Shown here in pieces: positions 1 to 10,232 of a DNA stretch of 64,000 nt (positions within the stretch are counted from its first letter, which is position 1; each line of letters starts with the position of its first letter). The stretch comes from Corylus avellana (taxonomy: Eukaryota > Streptophyta > Magnoliopsida > Fagales > Betulaceae): contig NC_081542.1 of NCBI RefSeq assembly GCF_901000735.1, positions 25,559,093 to 25,623,092 of the forward strand. The letters run 5' to 3'. The notes beneath the pieces were generated by a model. That model made no database searches, was not told the origin of the DNA, and saw nothing but the letters and a program-made list of their open reading frames with translations. The translations under genes were made by a program, and so were the position numbers.

Positions 1-92
1 GTCATAAGTCTAGACCTAAGATTTCTCAAGTGTGGGTTAGGAAGGATGATACCATGCACCCATTGAAGGGGAGTGGTAGTGATCTCACCTAA
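1..92 (+). pseudogene. C-terminal tail of gag from the upstream tandem unit
   Basis: These bases match the last codons of the downstream gag at 3424-3514, ending in the same GSGSDLT plus stop. The rest of this gag lies left of the window. Confidence 0.8.
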
Positions 93-1523
93 AGTTAGGT
101 GAGTCAATAACATGCCTAGGATTGATTGTTTTGCTTATTTTGTAATATCCTAGAGCATGTTGTTTTTTTTTTGCATTGCATTTTTTTTTGTTTTTGCTTT
201 ATTGTTTATGCACTGCATTGTTTTTGTTGTTACACTTTCTGTATGAAGAGTATATACATGATTGTTTTGAGATTCATGTTTTGAGGCATATTCATAAAGG
301 ATTTTTCAAGAAATTCATATATCATGATCTTTGAAAAGCTTATAAATGAGATGTTGTGTGCGGACCACCAAGATTTTTGTCTACTTGCTAATCAAATGTT
401 CAGGAATGTGTAATGTCTTGTGAAGACCTAGAAGTAGTTATTAAACCAAATCATTATTTTGTAGTGGGACCTATAAGATGTGATGAAAGTTTAATGCTAA
501 AGGACATTCATGTCTTGCCTGTTGTAATCTCAATTCAAGCATGTTGTCTTGTTTTGCATTGCATTTTTCTTTGTTTTGCATTTGTTTTTCTTTTGTGTGC
601 ATTTCTTTTATGAAAAATTTCAAAAAGACAAAAATATGTTACTTTGATTGTTTCCTTTTCTTTCTTTTGTCTTATGCACCAAGATAGTCCATTAATTTCT
701 CATGTTGCTTTTTATGGATTTAATTCCTTACATCTTGGAATGTTCTTAATATGCATGAGATGAAAATTTGTGTCAATGGACTTGTTTTTGTGGTTACCTA
801 AAGCCTAAGCTTATGTGGTACATTTTGCCTATGCTTTATCTTTTGTGCACATTTAAGCTTAAATTGAGGTTTTGTTTCACTTTATTTATGAGGTCTGTTA
901 GGTAACCATATGAGGTTTTTGACTAGTCATATTTTTCAAATTGACCATATGCTAGTTGAACCTAGGGCTTAAAAATTCCTGCTTTCTCTTTTGTGATAAG
1001 CACCAAAAGTTTAAGGACACTTTCTCAAAGAGAAAAATAAACAAAATAGTGAAACAAATAAAATCAAAAGATCATATTCAAAAAGGAATTTATTTCACTG
1101 TGTCAAACTTGTGCAAAATATTTTACAAAGAGAATTGTATAGGATGAGAGTGGCTAGGCCCTAGTATGATAAGGTTTGACTTTTGATTTGATATACTTGT
1201 CAAAACCTCATGGTGGTGAAACTTTCTCCTCATTTTGTAAATTGAAATTTTTTTCTCTTTGGATGGCTTACCCACACACCACACAAGCATAGGTTGAATG
1301 AAACATTTTCTTGGCTTGGGTTAAGCAATATGAGTTTCTAGCCATTTCTAGTATCATGTATGTTTTGCATATTTGGAGCATGTTTGGGATATTCATTGTG
1401 CAATACATGAGTCATTAATGTGTTATCATTTGTGTTCATTTGACTTTTGAGGGGGAGAAACATGTTTCGCATTTTTTAGCTTCTTGTTGATTATTGAGTC
1501 ATATGTTGAGGGGGAGTTTTTGG
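93..1523 (+). other. Non-coding spacer between gag and LTR, unit 1
   Basis: T-rich spacer with no long reading frame. It is duplicated at about 3515-4941. Several polypurine tracts (GAGGGGGAG-like) occur near 1450 and 1511, and an AAAAAGGGGGAG tract at about 1663 lies just inside the LTR start chosen here. Any of them could be the plus-strand primer, which is why the LTR start is uncertain. Confidence 0.7.
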
Positions 1524-2640
1524 TGATGTGTGTTCATGATCTTGCATTCTACGTCATTTTTTTGTGATCATGAGTTTTATTTCTGTATTCCTGTTCCACA
1601 TATGCCTTAATATATTTTGTGAAGTGTTTCAGAAAATATGAAGACCTTTTGTCATTCTGTGACAAAAAGGGGGAGTAAATATGGGGAGATGATGGGATTG
1701 GCTCTACATTTTGGTTTTGTCACTGAATTGCCAAATGGGGAGTTTGTTAGTTTTTGTGTTGGCTTAATTCAGTTCCAAAATGCATATGCTACTGTTCACG
1801 GCTCAAACACTAATATAGAATGCTCAGAATCCAATCTCCACCGTTCATAATGTAGATTCATGTGTTATGAACGTCCCTGCAAAATTTCAGCTCAATCGGA
1901 CCACAAATGCCCATCGATCGGGGCTGTTGATCAAGACTGGACAGCATTTCCAGAATGCTGTTTCACCCATGTCCGGACATGCCTTCCCCGGGTCCGGCCC
2001 TCATTTCCAGAAACTCAAATTTTGCTCCGCAAAGCCGTGTCCGGACAGCCCATTAACATGTCCGGACACCCCGTAAGTTTGAGGCCCAAAAACGTGATTT
2101 TAAGTGGTTTAAGTCTAGGGTTTTGTCGGGGGTATATATACATCATTATAGAAGATAGAAGTACGAATTTTCGCCCCCAGAGAGTTCGTCGGAGGCTGTG
2201 CTAAGAGAGATTATATGTGGTGAGCGTTAATTGAATCTCTTAGAGTTTTTGTTTATTCCTTTGATAAATCTACGGTTGAGAAGTCTATCGGAAGGGTCCG
2301 GTAAAGGAGAATCACGTTGAAGAAGATTGTGAGCAAGGAGACGAGTTGTAGGCTTGTCGATCTTACAGAGCCAAGTTCTTGCAAAGGGTTGTAAGTGTTC
2401 CTAGTGTCTGTAATCTCTGGATAATCTTTTGATAGTGATTTCCTGGGTTTTGTTGTCCTGGAGAGGTTTTACTTTTAGATCGGTTTCTAAAAGGTTTCCT
2501 CTTCGTAACCAAAATATATGTGTCTGCCTCTTTATTGTTTTATATATTTTGGGTGATTGAATTGTTTATTGCTTCATAATATTAATTCCGCATAAATTGT
2601 GATAAACAAGTTTTTGGAGTCGGCATAGCTTTTTTTTTCA
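1524..2640 (+). repeat. LTR, copy 1 (start uncertain)
   Basis: The 3' end is firm: it ends in CA and two bases later the primer-binding site begins. The 5' end is placed at TGATGTGT after a purine tract; a start near 1680 after the AAAAAGGGGGAG tract is equally possible. Inside, about 1970-2070, TCCGGA-containing palindromes recur four times. A TATATATA box at 2133-2140 is the likely LTR promoter. Confidence 0.65.
2133..2140 (+). promoter_or_regulatory. Putative LTR TATA box
   Basis: TATATATA lies about 500 bp before the LTR 3' end, following a GC-richer block. The second LTR has the same sequence at about 5479. It would drive the retroelement RNA; this is inferred from position and sequence only. 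Confidence 0.45.
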
Positions 2641-2642
2641 AT

Positions 2643-2660
2643 TGGTATCAGAACGGGTTC
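2643..2660 (+). other. Primer-binding site (initiator tRNA-Met type)
   Basis: TGGTATCAGAAC sits two bases after the LTR end. It differs by one base from the TGGTATCAGAGC typical of plant Copia elements. It fixes the element's orientation as plus. Confidence 0.85.
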
Positions 2661-2710
2661 ACTCTGTTTGGATTAAATTCTTGAGTGAGATCTGTTGACT
2701 CCTGTTTGCT

Positions 2711-3514
2711 ATGAATACTTCTCAAGGGGAATATGATCTTATAAACTCATTCAACAATTTGTTGGAAAAATTCACTCTTTTGAGACATCAATACACAAAT
2801 TGTTTGGGGGAGTTTCAAGATCTTAAGCATGTGAATGAATCTATTGTTACTAAATTGTCTGAATCACATGCTTTAATTGATTCTTTAAAATCTGAAAATT
2901 CTGTTTTAGGTTCTAAAGTTGATTTGTTAGAGAATAAATTAAAAGAGTCATAAACTCAATTGGAAAAATTCTCTAGCAATTCCCTTGAGAATATGTTACA
3001 TACTCAGAATTCTGAATGTGATAAATCTGAGTTAAGTTTTGATTGTCATGTTGCTTTGTCTTCTAACAATGATTCTGCTTCCGAGATAATATTTGTTAAA
3101 TCAGAAAAAGTAGAAGACTCTGTGGTGAAAAGAAAAACGGCAGCTGCTCCGACTCTCCATGGTAAGAAAGGTAAGAAAATTTATGTTAAACATCATGCAT
3201 CTTACCCTAAGCTTAGAGTCACGCATCCTCATAGAAAATTACCTTCTAAAAGGTTTGTGCCCACTTGTCATCATTGTGGAAAGGTTGGTCATATTCGACC
3301 AAAGTGTTTTGATTTGAAATCCCATAAGCATAAAAGTGAAAATTCCTGTTCTAGGAAAGAAAGTGAGGGTTTGGTCATAATGATGAGAGAAGTGCTATCT
3401 AGGCTAGATAAGTTTGAGCAAAGTCATAAGTCTAGACCTAAGATTTCTCAAGTGTGGGTTAGGAAGGATGATACCATTTACCCATTGAATGGGAGTGGTA
3501 GTGATCTCACCTAA
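2711..3514 (+). pseudogene. gag of non-autonomous Copia-type element, one internal stop
   Basis: One reading frame starts at ATG 2711, is broken by TAA at 2951-2953, and continues in the same frame to TAA at 3512-3514. The N-terminal 80 residues look like an alpha-helical coiled coil rich in Leu, Glu and Ser. The second part is basic and contains one CCHC zinc knuckle, CHHCGKVGHIRPKC, at about 3268-3309, the nucleic-acid-binding motif of Gag. No protease or polymerase follows. Gag would package element RNA, but the nonsense codon makes a full product unlikely without readthrough. The family resembles the C-terminal half of SIRE-type Gag; lineage assignment is from memory of the motif pattern. 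Confidence 0.75.
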
Positions 3515-4941
3515 AGTTAGGTGAGTGAATAACATGCCTAAGATTGATTGTTTTGCTTATTTTGTAATATCCTAGAGCATGTTGTTTTTTTTTTTGCATT
3601 GCATTTTTTTTGTTTTTGCTTTATTGTTTATGCACTGCATTGTTTTTGTTGTACACTTTCTGTATGAAGAGTATATACATGATTGTTTTGAGATTCATGT
3701 TTTGAGGCATATTCATAAAGGATTTTTCAAGAAATTCATATATCATGATCTTTGAAAAGCTTATAGATGAGATGTTGTGTGCGGACCACCAAGATTTTTG
3801 TCTACTTGCTAATCAAATGTTCAGGAATGTGTACTGTCTTGTAAAGACCTAGAAGTAGTTATTAAACCAAATCATTATTTTGTAGTGGGATCTATAAGAT
3901 GTGATGAAAGTTTAATGCTAAAGGACATTCATGTCTTGCCTGTTGTAATCTCAATTCAAGCATGTTGTTTTGTTTTGCATTGCATTTTTCTTTGTTTTGC
4001 ATTTGTTTTTTTTGTGTGCATTTCTTTTGTGAAAAATTTCAAAAAGACAAAAATATGTTACTTTGATTGTTTCCTTTTCTTTCTTTTGTCTTATGCACCT
4101 AGATAGTCCATTAATTTCTCGTGTTGCTTTTTATGGATTTAATTCCTTACATCTTGGAATGTTCTTAATATGCATGAGATGAAAATTTGTGTCAATGGAC
4201 TTGTTTTTATAGTTACCTAAAGCCTGAGCTTATGCGGTACATTTTTCCTATGCTTTATCCCTTGTGCACATTTAAGCTTAAATTGAGTTTTTGTTTCACT
4301 TTATTTGTGAGGTCTGTTAGGTAACCATATGAGGTTTTTGAATAGTAATATTTTTCAAATTGACCATATGCTAGTTGAACCTAGGGCTTAAAAATTCTTG
4401 CTTTCTCTTTTGTGGTAAGCACCAAAAGTTTAAGGACACTTTCTCAAAGAGAAAAATAAACTAAATAGTGAAACAAATAAAATCAAAAGATCATATTCCA
4501 AAAGGAATTTATTTCACTATGTCAAACTTGTGCAAAATGTTTTACAAAGAGAAATGTATAGGATGAGAGTGGCTAGGCCCTAGTATGATAAGGTTTGACT
4601 TTTGATTTGATATACTTGTCAAAACCTCATGGTGGTGAAACTTTCTCCTCTTTTTGTAAGTTGAAAATTTTTCTCTTTGGATGGCTTACCCACACACTAC
4701 ACAAGCATGGGTTGAATGGAACATTTTCTTGTTTTGGGTCAAGCAATATGAGTTTCTAGCCATTTCTAGTCTCATGTATGTTTTGCATATTTGGAGCATG
4801 TTTGGGATATTCATTGTGCAATACATGAGTCATTGATGTGTTATCATTTGTATTCATTTGACTTTTGAGGGAGAGAAACATGTTTTGCATTTTTTAGTTT
4901 CTTGTTGATTATTAAGTCATATGTTGAGGGAGAGTTTTTGG
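3515..4941 (+). other. Non-coding spacer, unit 2
   Basis: Near-identical duplicate of the spacer at 93-1523, with no coding signal beyond short T-rich frames. Confidence 0.7.
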
Positions 4942-5986
4942 TGATGTGTTCATGGTCTTACATTCTACGTCATTTTTTTTATGATCATGAGTTTTATCTT
5001 TGTATTCCTGTTCTACATATGCCTTGATATATTTTGTGAAGTGTTTCAGGAAATATGAAGACCTTTTGTCATTCTGTGACAAAAAGGGGAAGTAAATATG
5101 GGGAGATGATGATGATGGGATTGGGATTGGCTTGGTATTTTGGTTTTGTCACTGAATTGCCAAAGGAGGAGTTTATTAGTTCTTGTGTTGGCTTAATTCA
5201 GTTCCAAAATACAGAGGCTACTGTTCATGTGTTATGAACGTCCCTGCAAAATTTCAGCTCAATCGGACCACAAACGCCCATCGATCGGAGCTGTTGATCA
5301 AGACTGGACAGGCCGGGTCCGGACCGCAATTTCCCGACTCCGGACCTCATTTCCAGAAACTAAAATCTTGCTCCGGAAAGCCGTGTCCGGACCGCCCATT
5401 AACATATCCGGATACCCCGTAAGTTTTAGGCCCAAAAACGTGATTTTAAGTGGGTTAGGTCTAGGGTTTTGTCGAGGATATATATACATCATTATAGAAG
5501 AGAGAAGTACGAATTTTTACCCCCAGAGAGTTCGTCGGAGGCTGTGCTAAGAGAGATCATATGTGGTGAGCGTTAAATTTAATCTCTTAGAGTTTTAGTT
5601 ATTCCTTTGATAAATCTACGGTTGAGAAGTCTATCGGAAGGGTTCGATAAAGGAGAATCACGTTGAAGAAGATTGTGAGCAAGGAGACGAGTTGTAGGCT
5701 TGTCGATCTTACAGAGCCAAGGTCTTGCAAAGGGTTGTAAGTGTTCCTAGTGTCTGTAATCTCTGGATAATCTTTTGATAGTGATTTCCTGGGTTTTGCT
5801 GCCCCGGAGAGGTTTTACTTTTAGATCGGTTTCTAAAAAGTTTCCTCTTCGTAACCAAAATATATGTGTCTGCCTCTTTATTGTTTTATATATTTTGGGT
5901 GATTGAATTGTTTATTGCTTCATAATATTAATTCCGCGTAAATTGTGATAAACAAGTTTTTGGAGTCGGCATAGCGTTTTTTTTCA
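4942..5986 (+). repeat. LTR, copy 2 (start uncertain)
   Basis: Matches LTR copy 1 but lacks about 65 bp present at 1797-1861. The missing block is bounded by TTCA repeats, which suggests a slippage or microhomology deletion. It ends in CA at 5986 and is followed by TTTTC. The paralogous sequence at about 34142 lacks the LTR, so TTTTC is the likely 5-bp target site. Confidence 0.7.
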
Positions 5987-6482
5987 TTTTCAATCCTAAC
6001 AATTTCAATTTATTTATTTAATTTTTCTCCCTTTTGTAGCACTAGGGGTGGGCAAATTAACCTCCTACCGCTTATAGTTACCGATCACCTACCGATCGAT
6101 TAACTGTCAACCGACTTATGTGAGTCGAAAATCAGTATGAATTTTTTATACTGACGTCGGTTCGGTCAATCGGTATAAAATTTTTGTTGTCGGTTAACTG
6201 AACCGCCAAATTTGAGACGGATTAAGGCTTTGACAGATGGACTTTGCAGAGTGATGTTTTGTTAAAAGTATTTGGTAAGGTTTTTGCATCTTATATTCTT
6301 ATTGTTTGCATCTTATGTTCAATAAGTTATTTTAGCCCAAAAAAAATAATTTGGATCCCCAAAATAGCTAATTTTTTGCCATTTTAAAAAAGCCTATGAT
6401 TAAATGATTAACCGGCCGAAATTAACCGAAAATTTCGAAATAATTTGTTATCGAGATCAAATTGGTGAATTTCAAAATAATT
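5987..6482 (+). mobile_element. hAT-like MITE, 3'-truncated copy, with flank
   Basis: From 6043 the sequence begins with TAGGGGTGGGCAAATTA, a terminus typical of hAT-derived MITEs, and contains many ACCGATTAACCG-type motifs. It is nearly identical to the copy at 34198-34714 but stops at a T-run at about 6482. The 56 bp before the terminus are also shared with 34142-34197, so the surrounding DNA was duplicated together with the element. Confidence 0.7.
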
Positions 6483-7245
6483 TTTTTTTTTTTTTTCTTT
6501 TTTGTGGGTGATTTTTAGCTCAAGGGTGTCATATTGGTGGGTAGATTTCCCAATGCAAGATGATTTCAGAGAGTATGCTAATGTATATATGTTTATGCAC
6601 AAATTAAATGTTGGGTAAAAAACAGAGCTGAAAATTTCTCTCATGCAGTGTTCATTATCTGTTCTATTTATTTATTTATTTATTTTTCCCTTTTTCTTAG
6701 ATCTTTGTGGTTCTTGAGAAGAATGAGACACAAAAGAAAGACATGTAATGCATAAATTTGAGACATGTTTATGCTGAAATTGGAGATGTCTAGATTTGAT
6801 TCCTCAAATTAGTCTGATGGTCTGCTGCTTAGCTTGTCGTGCACAGATCAACTGCCATTGTTATGTTTCTGTCATTCTGTCAAATTTGTAGTGCTTTGTT
6901 GACCGAAGGAAGGCCTTGTTAAACTATCATTATCCCCTTTACCAAGCTATTTGATTTTGGGGGTATACTCATCATCAAACTGAATCAACTGATGCAGGTA
7001 TTGCGATAATTTTTTAAAGGTTAATCCTACTTATCTTCACGCTTATTTATCATTCTTATCACGTATGTGACACGTAAAACACGTTGCTTTAATCAATATG
7101 AAAGGAATGTGAAGAGAATCATTACTCTTTTGGCAAGAAATTTTATTGAAAAAGCACGTGACTTTTACATGTGGACACACGTTATTTTTATATACTAAGT
7201 TAAAAAAAAAAAAAAAAAAAAAAAAAATTCCTCCCACCCAATTTA
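6483..7245. other. Intergenic, no recognised gene
   Basis: A T-run, unique AT-rich DNA, and a long A-run at 7202-7227. No reading frame with protein-like composition was seen. Confidence 0.5.
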
Positions 7246-8155
7246 GGGTCCGTTTGGAATTGTGATGTCAAAAAGTGCAATTTTAAAATAGCAATTTTGA
7301 ATAGACGATTTGAAAATGTGATTTTTCAAAATACATATAATTGTTTATTTTGGCATTTTAAAATTGTGCATTTTCAAAAGAGAAATGATATTTAGTATAA
7401 TGATATTTATTTTCACATTTTAAAATAAATGTGATTTTTCATACGACTGGCATACAACTATAATGATTTGGCAATCAATTTTGGCCATTGATTTTTGTTT
7501 TTACAGGCCCTTGTTGATCCAACAAAGACCGATTTTCAATACCACATCATTATAGTTATATGATAATCGTATGAGAGTCTACTAAATAGAATTACATCAT
7601 TATGGTTTTCTGAGCTCGTTTTGTGATTTTCATAGTTCTACTGATATACCTCGATGACATCTGATTATTCTAATAAATTATTTTAGAAAATATTAATAAA
7701 AACTAATCATAAGAGAATAATTGGTTATCACGTGAAGTTTATAGATATGATTATGAGGATCATGTATATCTCATATGATTAGTTTTGTTAATGATTTTCA
7801 TAACTAGATAAAAATAGTTGATTAGAATAATTATTAGATATATTATTCTAATCAACTATTTTTATCTAGTTATGACTATTGGGTGTATGACTAAAAATAT
7901 TAACCACCTACGAAATACGTGTAATAGGCCAAACGCGCATTTTTAAACACAATCATTGAGCCGTTTAGCTGTGTATTTTTTTAAAAAAAATGGCTGTTTG
8001 AAATGTTTCGCGTAGCAAGTAAGAGCTGTGTTTTAAAAATGTACTATTTTAAATGTTGAATCTCAATTTTAAATTTTTATCAAATTTTAAAAATTACATT
8101 TTGAAAATACAATTTTTTTCAAACAACACATTTTGGAACTGCTAAATCAAATGGA
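7246..8155. mobile_element. MITE-rich segment with foldback structure
   Basis: Begins with GGGTCCGTTTGGAATTG and ends near a matching inverted motif at about 8130-8155, the pattern of common plant MITE termini. The interior is AT-rich and built of partly self-complementary blocks, with the perfect hairpin at its centre. Nested elements are likely. No transposase is encoded. Confidence 0.45.
7798..7875. repeat. Perfect 34-bp inverted repeat with 10-nt loop
   Basis: Arms 7798-7831 and 7842-7875 are exact reverse complements, separated by TATTAGATAT. The transcript would fold into an uninterrupted 34-bp stem. Confidence 0.9.
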
Positions 8156-9087
8156 ATGCTATACTTAGCAATTAGCATTTATTAATTCTCAACATTTTTT
8201 TTATTATAGGGGAATATATCTTTCATATTCATCCCTTGAAAAAAGATAAAGGGCATAAAGCTATAGCTTAAACTTTTGATAAATCATAACCAAAGCTATG
8301 AGGTGAGGTTACAACATTATAGAGACAAACATAAAAATCTTACAATCAAGCTCTATCTATGACTTCAACATTCGCTAACATATATCCAAACTTCAGTTAT
8401 AGAACATATATGCTCCAAGCAGACTCGATCTAATACATAGGTAGCTCATATTCCTAACTTGTATTTTATCGACCATGAGAGTAAAACCCTCACACTAATC
8501 CTTCTTGACCCAAAGGCAAGAATAACAACCCAAAATCGCTCATGAAAGTAGATATAAGGAGAAGTCAAACCCTTATTCAAAAAAAAAAAAAAAACACAAA
8601 AACACAATAAAAAAAACCAGCAAACAGTTACAAGTCTACAACAGTCGGAGCGATGGAGTCGAAGAGCACTGGCCGGCGCATGGTGGACCATATGGAGCCG
8701 TTTTGCGCCGATGGGCAGATGAGGAGTCAGGGAGTACGGTAGGCTAACGTATGGCTGAGCAAAACCAGTTGATAAGACTAGATCTAGATTTGAAAAATTA
8801 GATCAAAAGCCCAACCAATTTTGGGGAGGCGAAGAGCGGCGGAGGGCGGACGGAGGCAGTGATGACCGGAGCAACTCGACTGGTTAGAAAAACCAAAAAA
8901 AAAAACTGAAAAAAAAAAAAAAAACAAACAAACAAACAAACAAACAAACAAACAAAAACAAAAAAAAAAACAAAAAGGGGAGTAGGGGGAGGGGAAAGGA
9001 GGTCCCCACGGGTTTTCTCCAATATGAGGAAAATATCTATTAATTCCCAGCATTAACCAACAAAAGAAACCTACTGAAAGGCAAAAT
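8156..9087. other. Intergenic with microsatellites, no recognised gene
   Basis: AT-rich DNA with an A-run at about 8579-8594 and an AAAC tetranucleotide microsatellite at about 8923-8955. Short frames here are artefacts of low-complexity A/T runs. Confidence 0.5.
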
Positions 9088-9103
9088 AAGGTAAATAATA
9101 ATG

Positions 9104-10216
9104 TCAAATTCGGAGTTTTTCAACTTCTCGTAAGAGAGAGAAGCTTTTTTTTTTTTTTTTTTTTGGCCTTTTCATACCAATCCACCTCCTCCGTGCAACC
9201 TTCTCTGGGGGAGGAACGATGGCCCTCCTCCCCTCTTCACCTCCGCCTAGTGCGATCGCCCCTCTTCCTCCCATTGTCACTGGTTCTCTTATGGTTTTTC
9301 TTTTTCCACCACGAAGAAGCTTCAACGACAGTCCTCCATCTCCAAGCCGCCACGCCCCGTCTTGTTGTCACTCTCTGGTTGTTCTCCTCCCTCAGCCGCT
9401 GCGCCGTGCCCAGTTCTACAGTGAATCTCAGATCCAGTTCTCTTTAGGCCTGATATGTCGTCCTCCGTTCCTCCACAGCCCTGATGTGCTTGGCCACTAG
9501 GTTCCCAGGCTTTCCAGCTCTCCGACACCGCCTCTTTTTTCTTCATCCAAGTACCACGCACTGGCGAATGGACCACACGCGTCTGTGGGTGAATCTAAAG
9601 CGCCTGCGCGTGGACCTCACACACTGACGCGTGAATCAAACGCGCCGATGCATGTTCACAAAGCTACTGCCAGAAGCTCCTCCGCTCCTTTGTTGAAGTC
9701 AGTGCTTCGTGATCTTTTTTACTGTTATTTTTATTTTCCCTATATTTTTATCTTTATTGTTTTTTGCGGCTTTTTGTGTATATTGCCGCTTGTTTGTTTC
9801 GTGGGTTATTGTCTCCCCGGTTTATTTTGTTTTGTTTGTTCTGTGGCTACTTTTGTAGCCGGTTTAGTGGTAGATCCCCTCTATTAAACAGTCCTTGTAT
9901 TGGACTATAACAGTGCATTTTCAGTTTCAGCCTCTTTAGGGTGGCTGTTTTCGGTTCCATGTAGGGGTTCAGATAGGTTCGCCTTAATCTATAACTGCCT
10001 TATGCGGCCCTTTGAGAGAACCGGGTCACTCGTTTGACCAATTTCTTACCTTATATAATTATTTTCGCAATATTTTAGTTTGTGTTGGATCTATTGTTGG
10101 GGAGCCCATCCCTTTTTCGGTTTTAAGATCACCTACTATTTCTTCCTTTTAGATCAGGAGTGGTAAATATCTTCCCTTATAACCATTTTCCTTATTCAAT
10201 TAAAAAAAAAAAAAAA
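9104..10216 (+). mobile_element. Poly(A)-tailed non-LTR retroposon with 16-bp target-site duplications
   Basis: AAGGTAAATAATAATG occurs at 9088-9103 and again, perfectly, at 10217-10232. The second copy directly follows an A-run of about 17 bases. These are the marks of target-primed reverse transcription by L1-type machinery, with the element on the plus strand. The body is C/T-rich at first and T-rich later and codes for nothing recognisable. Its last 60 bases (GAGTGG...CTTATAACC...TTCAATTA plus A-tail) resemble 3' ends at about 23880-23938 (+) and 36570-36620 (-), so it belongs to a family. It may be a 5'-truncated LINE or a non-autonomous partner. Confidence 0.85.
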
Positions 10217-10232
10217 AAGGTAAATAATAATG

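Larger units (their letters stand above)
1..5986 (+). mobile_element. Tandem pair of gag-only Copia-type (SIRE-like) LTR retrotransposon units
   Basis: The sequence from position 1 to 2640 recurs almost base for base from about 3424 to 5986. The order is gag tail, spacer, LTR, primer-binding site, gag, spacer, LTR, so two internal regions share LTRs in a head-to-tail array that runs off the left edge. LTR ends are marked by CA at 2640 and 5986, and a tRNA-Met-type primer-binding site follows the first. No protease, integrase or reverse transcriptase is encoded between gag and the LTR, so the unit is non-autonomous. The zinc-knuckle gag, long spacer and repeated purine tracts resemble SIRE/Maximus Copia elements, which is a family-level inference. 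Tandem arrays of this kind usually arise by unequal recombination between LTRs. Confidence 0.85.

Noticed and set aside
413..613. 66-residue hydrophobic frame, repeated at 3885-4106
   Set aside because: It lies in the T-rich retroelement spacer. The duplicate differs by frameshift at its end, and the T-runs explain the Phe/Leu-rich translation.
1860..2204. 114-residue frame inside the LTR, partly conserved at 5227-5550
   Set aside because: It overlaps the LTR promoter and R/U5 region, has no Met context or motif, and the similarity simply follows from LTR identity.
8784..9447. Overlapping open frames rich in Phe, Pro, Ser and Val
   Set aside because: They run through A/T runs, an AAAC microsatellite and retroposon sequence on both strands and have low-complexity composition.
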